Below, in pieces: positions 1 through 9,568 of a DNA stretch of 64,000 nucleotides; the stretch's first letter is position 1, and every line of letters begins with the position of its first letter. The stretch comes from G965237725 sp965237725. Its GTDB lineage: Bacteria > Pseudomonadota > Gammaproteobacteria > Arenicellales > Poriferihabitantaceae. The position numbers and the translations under genes are program-made. The stretch is taken from positions 682,001-746,000 of the forward strand of contig OZ250151.1 in the NCBI GenBank assembly GCA_965237725.1, read 5' to 3'. Under the pieces are notes generated by a model, which was given only the letters and a program-made list of their open reading frames with translations, was not told the origin of the DNA and did not search any database.

Positions 1-786
1 CGATCCAGGCTGGTATTGGTTCTTCATGGCTATGAAATTTGGCAAAGACCCAATAAGATTTTCATTGATTGGCTGATAACCCAGGTAGACCAGGTTGTTC
101 CCGTCAGCCGGTTTACCCGGGACAAATTCATAAGCTGGTCAGACTTTCCCGAATCAAAGATCCGTATTGTCCCAAATGCTATCGATCTGGAAAAATTCAA
201 AATTTCGCCAAAACCGCATTATCTGCTCGAACGTTATAAATTATCAGATAAAAAAGTTATTCTGACTTTGGGTCGGTTGTCTGCAGAAGAACAGGCTAAA
301 GGTTTCGACCAGATTATTAAAACACTGCCCCGACTGCTTTCTCATAACCCAGACACGCGTTATCTTATTGTTGGTGAAGGTGCAGATACCCATCGGTTGC
401 AAGCACTGGCTGCACAGTTGGAAGTCAGTCACGCGGTAATTTTTTCTGGTCACATTCCAGACCATGAAAAAGCAGATCACTACCACCTTGCAGATGCTTA
501 TGTTATGCCAAGCAAACTCGAAGGATTTGGTATTGTTTATCTGGAAGCGATGGCTTGTGGAATTCCAGTGGTTGGCAGCGCAATGGATGGCAGCGCAGAT
601 CCACTAATGGATGGAAAACTAGGCACACTCATCAACCCTGATGATCTGGATCAAATTTATTCAGCCATACTCAACGCCGTTGATAAACCAAAATATATAC
701 CACCCGAGCTTGAATCATTTTCTATGGCAAATTATCAGCAGAAAATCAGATTGCTCATCGAATCCGTTGTATCTGGAAGCTTCTGA
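1..786 (+). CDS. Glycosyltransferase family 4 (GT-B), 5'-partial
   Basis: The reading frame is open to the left edge of the window (RSRLVLVLHGYEIW...), so the first part of the gene is missing; the TTG at 16 is not a likely true start. The visible 262 residues are the C-terminal half of a GT-B retaining glycosyltransferase. They include the Rossmann segment VILTLGRL, the nucleotide-sugar-binding stretch YLIVGEG, and the E-x7-E region GFGIVYLEAMACGIPVV. Such enzymes transfer a sugar from a nucleotide donor during exopolysaccharide or LPS synthesis on the inner face of the membrane. The nearby asparagine synthase and UDP-xylose synthase genes support a polysaccharide locus extending to the left. 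The sugar and acceptor cannot be inferred. Confidence 0.85.
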   Translation, partial: RSRLVLVLHGYEIWQRPNKIFIDWLITQVDQVVPVSRFTRDKFISWSDFPESKIRIVPNAIDLEKFKISPKPHYLLERYKLSDKKVILTLGRLSAEEQAKGFDQIIKTLPRLLSHNPDTRYLIVGEGADTHRLQALAAQLEVSHAVIFSGHIPDHEKADHYHLADAYVMPSKLEGFGIVYLEAMACGIPVVGSAMDGSADPLMDGKLGTLINPDDLDQIYSAILNAVDKPKYIPPELESFSMANYQQKIRLLIESVVSGSF

Positions 787-813
787 TACTTGATTAAAAT
801 CGTCTGGTTAATT

Positions 814-979
814 TAAGGAGCCTCTGATTAAAACTGGGCAGATCAAGTTGTGATTCAAAATAATCAAGTTCAAGGCGCGAAACGCACTCAATAGCACGGC
901 TATTGCGAAGTTTTGCAACGCAGAAATTGATTGTTTTGATCTCAAATTGACTGTTCATGTTTTAATCAGAGGTTCCTTA
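814..979. repeat. MITE-like inverted-repeat element, copy 1
   Basis: A 166-bp element ends in 21-bp inverted repeats with one mismatch (814-834 against 959-979, beginning taaggagcctctg). It has no ORF. A related copy of 165 bp lies at 55721-55885, with matching ends and shared interior words such as atcaagttg and ctattgcgaa. Both may be bounded by a duplicated TA. The right end runs into the asparagine synthase gene and carries its stop codon (966-968). The size, terminal repeats and lack of coding capacity fit a non-autonomous transposable element; the driving transposase is not visible here. Confidence 0.75.
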
Positions 980-2816
980 ACTCCCTGTTTAACGCAAACA
1001 GCGCATAAACGTATCGTCTCGACCAATGACATCGGGAATTGGACAACATGGGTACGGATTTCCAGTAATCCAGTTTTGGCATCGACTTAATCCATTTCTC
1101 CAGGGGAACAATAAATCCGGTTTTTTGTCGGTTGACAATATGGTCGGGCAACGGCTTTTGCGGTGCGCTTGCCAGGCAGTTTTTGGAACTTAACTGTTCT
1201 AATTTAAGCAATTTAGGCGCAATCGAATTAAGCAAATAAAAGTCTGCCAATGGCGTCCGCACTTCCACTGAGTGAGCCATTGATGTCCAGTCGGTATCTC
1301 GCAACAATTGATTGCGCATGAATAAACTACTTTCGAGACTGGATATTGCTGCGTGATAATAGTTTTCATGGGAGACTGTTGTTTTTAATTCTCGGTTCGG
1401 TGTTAGCGAATCAATGTGATCAAAAATACCTAATTGCTTCAATCCGTGATCCAGTCTGTCGTGTTCCATAAACGCTGGCAATTCCCAGGGCATAAAGAGT
1501 CCTCGATCGAGAAAGTAACTCGATGGAAGATTACCACCGTATTTGCAAAGCCCCCAGAATTTTGGGTGGGGCCTGTTATAAGGCATAAATTTTCCTAAAC
1601 CCGTTGTCATCGATCCAAGCAATGGAAAATATTTAGCCCATTTTAGATAGCGGTTCCACTTTGGAATGCGATGAAAAGATCGATAACTCCCCAAAAGCTC
1701 GTCTCCTCCCAGTCCGGATAACATAACTTTGATGCCTTTTTCCGCCGCGGCTTTACTGATGAACCAGGTGTTGAGGCCATCAATGGTGGGTTGATCCATA
1801 GCCATAAGAATTTTTTCGAAATCCTGGTTAAACTCGGATTCCGAAACATGACGGGTATTGTGTGCCGTACCATAGTGCTTCGCGACCTCAGTTGCGAGCA
1901 TGGTTTCATCATTTTCGGTACCGACGAACTCCTCGAATCCCAGGGTGATGGAATCGACTTTATCCACTTGCTCAGCCATTAAGCCTGAAATCGCCCCGGA
2001 ATCTATGCCTGCAGAAAGAAATACACCAACTGGCACATCGGATACGAGATGTCGCGCTACCGAATGTTTGAAATTTTCTGCTATGGACAAACCATCATCT
2101 TTTACTTCCCCAGCTAACGCCCTGGACCAGGTTTGGGTAACAGAGCCATATTGCCTTATCTCCTTTGGCCCGGAACCATCGATTTCCATGGTGGACCCCG
2201 CGGGCAACACAGAAATTGCAGAATAATAAGTTCGAGGTTCAGGAACACTGCCCAGCATCAAAAATCCAATCTCGCTCGCCGGGTCGATCTCCCTTGACAC
2301 CTTGCCCCCGGCTAATAACGCCTTGACCTCCGATGCAAATTTTAATTGTTTGCCGTCGTCGCAGTAATACAGCGGCTTAATGCCGTAGGGATCTCGCGCC
2401 AAAATCAGTTTTGAAGCTCTGGCATCCCAGATCGCCATGGCAAACATCCCTACCAGATCATGCATCATATCTATCCCCCGGGACTGATATAACGCCAACA
2501 ATACCTCGGTATCCGATTGGGTATGAAACTGATGACCCTGTTTTTCCAGGGAAAGCCTTAGCGCTCTAAAATTATAAATTTCACCATTAAATGTGATAGA
2601 TAGATGGTCGCGGTGCATAGGTTGGTGCCCGGTCGGACCGGGATCTATGATCGCCAATCGACGATGAGCCAGTCCCGTTCGGTGGTTATCAGATATCCAT
2701 AACCCGGCATCATCGGGGCCACGATGCACCATTTGGTCCCTGATACGCAGCAGTTCCCTTTGGTCTATATCCGGTGCGTGCTGGTCATAAGATACAATTC
2801 CGGCTACACCGCACAC
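966..2816 (-). CDS. asnB: Asparagine synthase (glutamine-hydrolysing)
   Basis: This 616-aa protein has the class II glutamine amidotransferase layout. Cys2 is the N-terminal nucleophile after Met removal (MCGVAGIVSY), with RGPDD at 32-36 and GEIYNF at 79-84. A synthase domain follows with the ATP PP-loop SAGIDS at 268-273 and SGLGGDE further on. It converts aspartate plus glutamine to asparagine, or amidates a sugar or peptide precursor; relatives are common in exopolysaccharide clusters, which fits the neighbours. The last residues (ELRNL) and the TGA stop are read from the terminal repeat of an inserted MITE, so the natural C-terminus may have been slightly altered. It lies 16 bp downstream of the UDP-glucuronate decarboxylase gene on the same strand, probably in one operon. 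Confidence 0.93.
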   Translation of the reverse strand: MCGVAGIVSYDQHAPDIDQRELLRIRDQMVHRGPDDAGLWISDNHRTGLAHRRLAIIDPGPTGHQPMHRDHLSITFNGEIYNFRALRLSLEKQGHQFHTQSDTEVLLALYQSRGIDMMHDLVGMFAMAIWDARASKLILARDPYGIKPLYYCDDGKQLKFASEVKALLAGGKVSREIDPASEIGFLMLGSVPEPRTYYSAISVLPAGSTMEIDGSGPKEIRQYGSVTQTWSRALAGEVKDDGLSIAENFKHSVARHLVSDVPVGVFLSAGIDSGAISGLMAEQVDKVDSITLGFEEFVGTENDETMLATEVAKHYGTAHNTRHVSESEFNQDFEKILMAMDQPTIDGLNTWFISKAAAEKGIKVMLSGLGGDELLGSYRSFHRIPKWNRYLKWAKYFPLLGSMTTGLGKFMPYNRPHPKFWGLCKYGGNLPSSYFLDRGLFMPWELPAFMEHDRLDHGLKQLGIFDHIDSLTPNRELKTTVSHENYYHAAISSLESSLFMRNQLLRDTDWTSMAHSVEVRTPLADFYLLNSIAPKLLKLEQLSSKNCLASAPQKPLPDHIVNRQKTGFIVPLEKWIKSMPKLDYWKSVPMLSNSRCHWSRRYVYALFALNRELRNL

Positions 2817-2832
2817 AATTTGTAACCTTCAA

Positions 2833-3783
2833 CTAACAATGATTGGCTTTGAACCATTTCACTGTTTCAGCCAGACCGGTTTCGAGTTCCACCTCGGGCT
2901 GCCAGTTTAAGACCTTCCTGGCCAGAGAGATATCAGGGCAACGTTGTTTCGGATCGTCGGTTGGCAATTCAAGATAATCCAGTTTTGATTTAGATCCCGT
3001 CATGGTTATGGCCTGTTCAGCCAATTGGGCTATTGTGAATTCATTTGGATTCCCCAGATTTACCGGCCCGGTAAAACTATCATCGGTCTCCATTACCTTG
3101 ACAAATGCATCCACCATGTCGGTAACATAACAAAAGGAACGGGTCTGAGATCCATCACCGTATATAGTGATCGGCTGATTATTTAACGCCTGCATAATAA
3201 AATTGGATACAACCCTGCCATCGTGGGGGTGCATTTTCGGTCCGTAGGTATTAAAAATTCGCACAACCTTGATTTTTAGCTGGTATTGACGGTAATAGTC
3301 GAAAAACAGTGTTTCAGCGCATCGCTTGCCCTCGTCATAACATGCCCTGGGGCCAATGGTATTAACGTGGCCCCAATAATCTTCGCTTTGGGGATGGCGT
3401 TCGGGATCGCCGTAAACTTCGCTGGTGGAGGCTTGCAGAATTTTCGCATTCAATCGTTTAGCCAGTCCGAGCATATTAATCGCACCGTGTACGCTGGTTT
3501 TTGTTGTTTGGACGGGATCGTGCTGGTAGTGAATTGGTGACGCCGGGCAAGCCAGATTATAAATTTCATCCGCTTCCAGATATAGCGGAAATGTGACATC
3601 GTGGCGTACAAATTCAAAGTAAGGATTGTCCACCATGGAAATAATATTATCTTTTGACCCGGTAAATAAATTGTCAACGCAGATAACTTCGTTTTCCATA
3701 TCCAACAATCGCTGGCACAGATGGGAACCTAGAAATCCGGCGCCCCCGGTTACTAATATTCGTTTTCTCGAATTTCCACGCAT
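2833..3783 (-). CDS. uxs: UDP-glucuronate decarboxylase (UDP-xylose synthase), SDR family
   Basis: This 316-aa extended short-chain dehydrogenase has the NAD-binding motif VTGGAGFLGSHL (11-22) and catalytic Tyr149/Lys153 in CYDEGKR. It carries the family-typical stretches NLACPASPIHYQ (77-88) and EVYGDPERHPQ (122-132). It oxidises and decarboxylates UDP-glucuronate to UDP-xylose in the cytoplasm, supplying pentose for surface polysaccharide. The length equals the usual bacterial enzyme. It is first in a two-gene minus-strand unit with the asparagine synthase gene. These motifs separate it from UDP-glucose 4-epimerase and dTDP-glucose dehydratase, so the call is firm. Confidence 0.92.
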   Translation of the reverse strand: MRGNSRKRILVTGGAGFLGSHLCQRLLDMENEVICVDNLFTGSKDNIISMVDNPYFEFVRHDVTFPLYLEADEIYNLACPASPIHYQHDPVQTTKTSVHGAINMLGLAKRLNAKILQASTSEVYGDPERHPQSEDYWGHVNTIGPRACYDEGKRCAETLFFDYYRQYQLKIKVVRIFNTYGPKMHPHDGRVVSNFIMQALNNQPITIYGDGSQTRSFCYVTDMVDAFVKVMETDDSFTGPVNLGNPNEFTIAQLAEQAITMTGSKSKLDYLELPTDDPKQRCPDISLARKVLNWQPEVELETGLAETVKWFKANHC

Positions 3784-3975
3784 ATAAAATGGCCTGACAT
3801 TTAAAATTCCGGTATCTTACGCGAATCCAATTTTTAGTGCGACAAGTGACGTCGTTTTCGCCTAAATTCTGTTTTTGCGCTTTATCCAAATTTAGTTTTC
3901 AGTTATAACATGCGCGTGGATTTCAATCCCTAATCACAAAATTAGAATCGACTTTTTACTCCAGGATCAAAATAT

Positions 3976-4938
3976 ATGTCAGACGAAAAACATTGCCGGC
4001 TACTCATTCTCGGATCAGGACCTGCGGGATATACCGCTGCCGTTTATGCTGCCAGGGCGAACCTGAATCCGGTACTGATTACCGGGATTGAACAAGGTGG
4101 CCAGTTAACAACAACCACTGATGTCGACAATTGGCCGGGAGATGATTCCGGGGTCCAGGGCCCGGAATTGATGCAACGCATGTTAAAACATGCAGAACGT
4201 TTTGACACAAAAGTAATTTTTGATCACATTAATAAAGCCGAACTTACCGAGAAACCCTTCCGCCTGACCGGGGATTCCGGGGTGTATACCTGCGATGCAT
4301 TAATCATCGCCACCGGCGCAACGGCAATGTATTTGGGATTACCTTCAGAGGAAGCTTTTAAAGGCAAAGGGGTTTCAGCATGTGCCACTTGTGATGGTTT
4401 TTTCTATAAGAATCAAGATGTTGCAGTAATTGGTGGCGGCAATACCGCAGCTGAAGAAGCGCTTTATCTGTCAAATTTAGCGTCGTCAGTGACCCTGGTT
4501 CACCGCAGAGATGAAATGCGCGCCGAAGCAATTCTGGTGGATCATGTAATGGCAAAAACTACTGAAAATGGCGGTAACATTAATATTGAATGGGATCATG
4601 TGCTCGAAGAGGTTCTAGGGGATGATAGTGGTGTAACCGGGATGAGATTGAAAAATGTTAAATCCGAGGCCACCAAAAGTATTGATCTGATGGGGGTTTT
4701 TATTGCAATCGGACATACGCCCAATACCGACCTGTTTACCGGTCAACTCGAAATGCAGGGTAATTATTTGGTAACAAAAGGTGGAACTTCGGGTGACGCA
4801 ACTCAAACCAGTATCGAAGGGGTATTTGCCTCCGGCGATGTTATGGATCATATCTACCGTCAGGCTGTGACATCCGCCAGCACAGGTTGCATGGCAGCTC
4901 TGGACGCCGACAGATACCTGAAATCTCTGACACATTGA
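3976..4938 (+). CDS. trxB: Thioredoxin reductase
   Basis: This 320-aa FAD/NADPH flavoprotein is of the low-molecular-weight type. It has the FAD-binding GSGPAGYTAAVYAARA near residue 13, the redox-active pair Cys136/Cys139 in SACATCDGFF, the NADPH motif GGGNTAAEEALY and the C-terminal FAD contact FASGDVMD. It reduces thioredoxin with NADPH in the cytoplasm. The length is standard. The gene ends within a short tandem repeat (4933-4970) and is followed 64 bp later by an Smr-domain gene on the same strand, possibly co-transcribed. Confidence 0.97.
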   Translation: MSDEKHCRLLILGSGPAGYTAAVYAARANLNPVLITGIEQGGQLTTTTDVDNWPGDDSGVQGPELMQRMLKHAERFDTKVIFDHINKAELTEKPFRLTGDSGVYTCDALIIATGATAMYLGLPSEEAFKGKGVSACATCDGFFYKNQDVAVIGGGNTAAEEALYLSNLASSVTLVHRRDEMRAEAILVDHVMAKTTENGGNINIEWDHVLEEVLGDDSGVTGMRLKNVKSEATKSIDLMGVFIAIGHTPNTDLFTGQLEMQGNYLVTKGGTSGDATQTSIEGVFASGDVMDHIYRQAVTSASTGCMAALDADRYLKSLTH

Positions 4939-4970
4939 GCTACCCATTGAGCTGGCCCATTGAGCTGGCC
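4933..4970. repeat. Three tandem copies of a 12-13 bp unit over the trxB stop
   Basis: The unit cattgagctggcc occurs at 4945-4957 and 4958-4970, preceded by a variant copy cattgagctacc at 4933-4944. The trxB stop codon TGA (4936-4938) lies in the first copy, so each unit carries a TGA. Similar short duplications are seen near other gene ends in this window (smc, upstream of fadI). Confidence 0.8.
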
Positions 4971-5002
4971 ACATAATCCAATCACTTAAAGCAGGTCAAA
5001 TT

Positions 5003-5554
5003 TTGTCAAAGGATAATACTAACGACGACGCTGACCTGTTTGCCAAGGCCATGGCAGGCACTAATCGATCCCACAAGAATTATCAATCAGAACGGACCGA
5101 TGATTACGATGCTCGGATTAAACCTCGGGCAAATGCCCCCGTGAGATCACATATTCCAATGCCTACCTCCGAACCTGGGTTGATAGACCAAACTGATCAG
5201 GGTGACGATGTGTTGTTTGTGCGATCGGGACTGCAAAAAAAAGTGATAAAAAAACTAAAGCGGGGGGAATTTTCCTATGAGTCGGTGCTGGATTTACACG
5301 GCATGAGAATCCATGAAGCTGAATCTTTATTGAATGAATTTCTATCTGAATCGATACAATATAATCTCTCTTGTGTTCTGATCATTCATGGAAAAGGGTA
5401 TCACTCGGAAAACAGCAAAGGCGTTCTGAAGCCCTATACTATAAACTGGTTAAAACAGGCAGCGGATATCAAGGCATTTTGTTCTGCCCATCCCAGAGAT
5501 GGCGGTACTGGAGCGGTATATGTTCTGCTGAAAAAATCTGCAACTCTGCTCTAA
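5003..5554 (+). CDS. Smr-domain protein (SmrA-like)
   Basis: This 183-aa protein is read from a TTG start at 5003. A charged, probably disordered N-terminal region (1-90) is followed by an Smr domain (about 94-180) with LDLHGMRIHEA at 97-107, IIHGKG at 127-132 and a C-terminal GGTGAVYVLLKK. Stand-alone Smr proteins of this size are nicking endonucleases or nucleic-acid-binding proteins; the exact substrate is not known from the sequence. The size and layout match the SmrA/YdaL type and not MutS2. It lies downstream of trxB on the same strand. Confidence 0.85.
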   Translation: MSKDNTNDDADLFAKAMAGTNRSHKNYQSERTDDYDARIKPRANAPVRSHIPMPTSEPGLIDQTDQGDDVLFVRSGLQKKVIKKLKRGEFSYESVLDLHGMRIHEAESLLNEFLSESIQYNLSCVLIIHGKGYHSENSKGVLKPYTINWLKQAADIKAFCSAHPRDGGTGAVYVLLKKSATLL

Positions 5555-5625
5555 TATAAATTTTTGAGTTCACTTTTCGACCAGATTTGCATATAGTACA
5601 ATAATCGTTTGGCGCCGAGATTATT

Positions 5626-6483
5626 ATGATTCCTACTTCTAACGACAATTCTGGTTTTGTTGAGTTCATCAAACCCGAAGATATGTCTCAATCGAAAATA
5701 CATTTTTCAGGCCGCTTTGACTATAGCCGCGAGAAAGATCGAACAATTGAGACATTCTCCACCATAATGGGGGAAGTTACTATTGGAATGTGGTTGGGCG
5801 GGGAAAATAAAATCCAGCAACAAGATGCAGTTATTGTCGCAGAAGACAATGATGAAAATCTCTGGATGGCGGTTGCTGATGGCCTGGGTGGCCATTCAGG
5901 TGGGGCCGAGGCTTCTCAGATTTGTTGCGATGTAATTAGGGAAGAAATTGAAAATTTTTACCTGGAAATGGATAACAATCTACGAACTAAAATTCGAAAT
6001 CGAATGATGGGTGATCAGGTCATCATGAGCAATCCTGACAAACCGGGGGGCGCGTGTCTGGCGGTAGTGTGTATCAGCACCCTAAATAATAAACTCAAGT
6101 CCTACTCGTTGGGCGACGTTGAGGTAAGTGTGCATCGGAACGGATCCAAAATTGTGCTCGTTAATACACTGGACAGTCAGGGATATAACAGCGCAGTCAC
6201 AAAAACAATTTCACCGTCGATTAATGCCGAATTTACGTATAGTGAAACCATTTTGGAAGTGGGCGATCGGGTAATGGTTCATTCAGACGGGCTATCAAAT
6301 AAAGCATTCCGTGCATTTGGGATAGACAATGAAACCATCGATCGGCAAATTGATGCGGCAATAAAATTATCCCAGATCGAAAATGGTGTTGACGCTGACA
6401 ACTTAAGCATAGCGTGTCTTAATAATTTTCGACCCAAATCAGCCGGCTCTGAAATTTTCACTGTAAAACTAAGATCAAGCTAA
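5626..6483 (+). CDS. PP2C-family protein serine/threonine phosphatase
   Basis: This 285-aa protein has the metal-dependent phosphatase motifs: AVADGLGGHSGG with Asp85-Gly86, GACLAVVCI, SLGDVEV, HSDGL near 223, and DADNLSIACLN near the C-terminus carrying the late metal-binding Asp. It should dephosphorylate Ser/Thr-phosphoproteins in the cytoplasm using two Mn/Mg ions. The first 50 residues are an extra N-terminal stretch before the domain. No partner kinase or FHA protein is adjacent, so the signalling pathway is unknown. It converges with the AlkB-like gene, with only 4 bp between their stops. Confidence 0.82.
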   Translation: MIPTSNDNSGFVEFIKPEDMSQSKIHFSGRFDYSREKDRTIETFSTIMGEVTIGMWLGGENKIQQQDAVIVAEDNDENLWMAVADGLGGHSGGAEASQICCDVIREEIENFYLEMDNNLRTKIRNRMMGDQVIMSNPDKPGGACLAVVCISTLNNKLKSYSLGDVEVSVHRNGSKIVLVNTLDSQGYNSAVTKTISPSINAEFTYSETILEVGDRVMVHSDGLSNKAFRAFGIDNETIDRQIDAAIKLSQIENGVDADNLSIACLNNFRPKSAGSEIFTVKLRSS

Positions 6484-6487
6484 TCGA

Positions 6488-7108
6488 TCAAATTTGTGGC
6501 ACCTTAACATGACGGTAAGTCAGATTTATTCTTGGACCTACCTGCAATTTTGTTTTTGGGACCGAATGCTTCCAGTATTGCTGACAAGACCCCGACATTA
6601 TTAATAATGAGCCATGGGATAACTCAATCTTAATACTGGGTTGCCTCACCTCATGCTTCGAATGAAATATAAATCGACGACTATCTCCAAGACTGAGTGA
6701 AGCTATGACAGGATTTTCACCCAGCTCTACCTCATTATCGCTGTGGCTGCCCATACTGTCGTCACCATCGCGATAATAATTTAGTAACACACTGTTAAAT
6801 TGCTGCCCGATGTAGGATTCAACCAACCCACGTATCAAAGCTAATTCTTCGAACCAGGGATTTGGGATATTGGTAATACCAGAGTATCGATAAATCGCAT
6901 CCTTTTCCCCATACCATGCTGTTAGTCGTGGTGATTGCACAGATTTATCGAATATCCTGATCGTTTGCTGAGACCACTGCGCCTTTCTTATTATTTTTCT
7001 AAACAGGCTCTCCCCTTCAGTATGATCAATAAACTTATCTACCAACACACATTGATCGGCAATTACCGTAACAGCATCTTCACGCCAGATAGATTGTTGG
7101 GTACTCAC
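6488..7108 (-). CDS. AlkB-like 2-oxoglutarate/Fe(II)-dependent dioxygenase
   Basis: This 206-aa protein carries the iron triad His122 and Asp124 (GSHSDNE) and His181 (WKHSVP), plus a C-terminal Arg pair (PRINLTYRH, Arg193 and Arg199) for 2-oxoglutarate and substrate. NSVLLNYYRDGDD is the typical lead-in strand. AlkB homologues remove alkyl groups from nucleic acid bases by oxidative demethylation. The length resembles bacterial AlkB2-like proteins. It lies 6 bp downstream of the glutaredoxin-like gene. Confidence 0.88.
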   Translation of the reverse strand: MSTQQSIWREDAVTVIADQCVLVDKFIDHTEGESLFRKIIRKAQWSQQTIRIFDKSVQSPRLTAWYGEKDAIYRYSGITNIPNPWFEELALIRGLVESYIGQQFNSVLLNYYRDGDDSMGSHSDNEVELGENPVIASLSLGDSRRFIFHSKHEVRQPSIKIELSHGSLLIMSGSCQQYWKHSVPKTKLQVGPRINLTYRHVKVPQI

Positions 7109-7114
7109 TAATTT

Positions 7115-7405
7115 TCACCGTGGCGATTTACTGGTTGCCACTGTAATTGATTCCAAAAATTCGTCTTCATCAAAAAAGTAGTGACAAATTTCCTTGTCAT
7201 CAATTGTCAACACCGGGACATATTCTCGAAAACGATCAAACCAGCGCTTGTCATCTTCAATGTCACGCATCACCAATTCGATTTTGATTGACCCACATTG
7301 CTCACCGATAAATTGATTAAAATTTTTCAGCATTTCATCGCAAAGTGAGCAATCCTCTTTATAATAAAAAATGACTTCAATGGGCTTAATCAAAATACAA
7401 GGCAA
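7115..7405 (-). CDS. Glutaredoxin-like thiol/disulfide protein
   Basis: This 96-aa single-domain protein has a thioredoxin fold pattern: strand VIFYYKEDCSLCDEM with a CxxC at Cys19/Cys22, then the cis-Pro region YVPVLTIDDKEICHYFFDE. This is the short glutaredoxin-like family (DUF836 type) often found as a single cytoplasmic protein. Its electron donor and target are unknown. Spacing to the downstream AlkB-like gene suggests co-transcription. Confidence 0.75.
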   Translation of the reverse strand: MPCILIKPIEVIFYYKEDCSLCDEMLKNFNQFIGEQCGSIKIELVMRDIEDDKRWFDRFREYVPVLTIDDKEICHYFFDEDEFLESITVATSKSPR

Positions 7406-7447
7406 GCTGTTTTAGGATGCTTCACACAGATATTCGACATTACGTTA

Positions 7448-9484
7448 CTATTTTTTGATCTGCTGATTATTGATCTGATCAAGGAACTGGCTTTCATCCA
7501 GAATGGTTACACCTAGACTCTCAGCCTTATCCGCTTTGGACCCCGCTTCTTCACCAACAACGACATAATCCGTCTTCTTCGAAACACTTCCCACGACCTT
7601 GGCCCCCTGGGACTGAAGCAGAGATCTTGCCTCGGACCGGGACATACTCAAAGTACCGGTTAGAACCACAGTTTTTCCGACAAAAAATCCTTTTCCTGAA
7701 TTTACAGTTTTTTCCGGTGTTGGCCACTGCACACCCGCTTTTAGCAATTTTTCCACTACTTCCTGGTTGTGAGGCTGATCGAAAAATGTGTTTACACTGT
7801 CTGCAACAATTGGACCAACATCTGGGATCTGCTGGAGTTCTTCACTACTTTTTTGTTTTATCGCTTCGAGGGTTAACAAATTATCTGACAATGTTTCCGC
7901 AGTGGTTTCCCCAACCAGGGGAATTCCCAGTCCAAACAGAAACTTTGCCAGTGTCGTATTTTTACTTTTTTCAATTGCATCAATCAGATTCTGAGCTGAT
8001 TTTTCAGCCATACGTTCAAGGGCAGATACTTGTTCCATGGTTAAACCGTATAAATCTGCCACATTATCAATCATTTTATCATCGACCAGCTGTTCAACCA
8101 GTTTATCCCCCAAACCTTCAATGTCCATGGCCTTTCGACTGGCAAAATGTTTGATACTTTCCTTTTTCTGAGCCCCACAAAATAGTCCACCGCTACAACG
8201 CCCAACCACGCCATCTCCTTCAAATACAATTTGGGAGTGACATACCGGGCAGGTGTTGGGAAATTTGAACGCTTTGGTCCTTCTTGGCCGTTTGGATTTC
8301 ACCACCGAAACCACCTCGGGTATAACATCCCCCGCTCGTCTGACGATGACGCTATCCCCCTTTCGCACATCGAGTCGTCTGATTTCATCCCGATTATGCA
8401 AGGTTGCATTGGAGACGGTCACACCGCCAACGAAAACCGGTTTCAATCGGGCTACTGGCGTAATCGCTCCCGTGCGGCCCACCTGAATTTCAATGCTCTC
8501 AACCTGAGTCAATTCTTCCTGAGCCGGGAACTTATGCGCGATAGCCCATCGGGGTGCCTTGGCAGTAAATCCCAAACTATTCTGCCAGTCCATTCTCGAT
8601 ACCTTATATACAACGCCATCAATATCAAAGGGCAGCTTATCTCTGCTATCCAGCAGTTCTTGATAATAGCCTAGGCAGCCATCGACACCTGTTACCGACT
8701 TAACCAATTCGGTCACTGGCAACCCATAGTCTTTGATGAATTTCAACGACTCTAGATGTGTACCTGGAATTTCACCACCAACAACCTCACCCAGGGCATA
8801 ACAAAATATACTCAATGGTCTGGATGCGGTTACCGCAGGGTCCAGCTGTCTCAGTCCACCTGCCGCTGCATTTCTGGGGTTAACAAATAATTTTTGTCCA
8901 GACCCTCTTTGTTTTTCATTCAGGGCATCAAAATCACCTTTACTCATAAACACTTCTCCCCGCACTTCCAGTACTTTCGGAACACGGTTGGAGTTTGTCT
9001 TTAGTTGGGTGGCATCTGATAGAACCATGCGCATATTATGGGTAATATTTTCACCTTTTTTACCATCTCCCCGGGTCGCCGCCTGGACAAGCCAACCATT
9101 CTCATATCTAAGACTGACCGCCAGACCATCGAGTTTGGGCTCGGCAACGTATTCAACTTCTCCGTTTTCAAGCTCAACAATTTCTTTAACACGCCGGTCA
9201 AAACTAATAATTTCCTCAGTATCGAATGCATTACCCAAAGACCTCATGGGGATCGCATGGACTACCTCAGAAAAGGTTTTTGAAGAATAACCGCCCACTT
9301 TCTGAGTAGGAGAATTGATCGATTGATATTCGGGATGACGTTGCTCCAGCGCCACTAGCTGATTAGTGAGTCGATCATATTCGCTATCCGGAACTTCGGG
9401 ATCATCCAGTACGTGGTATCGATAATTATGATACTCGAGCTGCTCACGAAGTTTTAAGATTTTTTGTTGCGCTGTTTTGGACAA
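7448..9484 (-). CDS. ligA: NAD-dependent DNA ligase
   Basis: This 678-aa protein has the complete LigA domain order. It runs from the NAD-binding Ia domain, through the adenylation domain with Lys117 in EPKLDGLAVSLRY and an OB domain, to a four-Cys zinc finger (CPVCHSQ ... RCSGGLFCGAQ, about 415-440). Helix-hairpin-helix repeats and a C-terminal BRCT domain (about 600-675, KTVVLTGTLSMSRSEA) follow. It seals nicks during replication and repair. It ends the smc-zipA-ligA series, an arrangement found in many gammaproteobacteria. Confidence 0.98.
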   Translation of the reverse strand: MSKTAQQKILKLREQLEYHNYRYHVLDDPEVPDSEYDRLTNQLVALEQRHPEYQSINSPTQKVGGYSSKTFSEVVHAIPMRSLGNAFDTEEIISFDRRVKEIVELENGEVEYVAEPKLDGLAVSLRYENGWLVQAATRGDGKKGENITHNMRMVLSDATQLKTNSNRVPKVLEVRGEVFMSKGDFDALNEKQRGSGQKLFVNPRNAAAGGLRQLDPAVTASRPLSIFCYALGEVVGGEIPGTHLESLKFIKDYGLPVTELVKSVTGVDGCLGYYQELLDSRDKLPFDIDGVVYKVSRMDWQNSLGFTAKAPRWAIAHKFPAQEELTQVESIEIQVGRTGAITPVARLKPVFVGGVTVSNATLHNRDEIRRLDVRKGDSVIVRRAGDVIPEVVSVVKSKRPRRTKAFKFPNTCPVCHSQIVFEGDGVVGRCSGGLFCGAQKKESIKHFASRKAMDIEGLGDKLVEQLVDDKMIDNVADLYGLTMEQVSALERMAEKSAQNLIDAIEKSKNTTLAKFLFGLGIPLVGETTAETLSDNLLTLEAIKQKSSEELQQIPDVGPIVADSVNTFFDQPHNQEVVEKLLKAGVQWPTPEKTVNSGKGFFVGKTVVLTGTLSMSRSEARSLLQSQGAKVVGSVSKKTDYVVVGEEAGSKADKAESLGVTILDESQFLDQINNQQIKK

Positions 9485-9568
9485 GGTTAATAAACCTGGA
9501 ATGAATTGGCGGAAATATTATGATTTGAAAAATTTGAAAAATCCAGTTTCATCAACCGCCCCGCGCAA

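Noticed and set aside
4933..4970. Tandem repeats as a CRISPR array
   Set aside because: Units are 12-13 bp without spacers and no cas genes are present.
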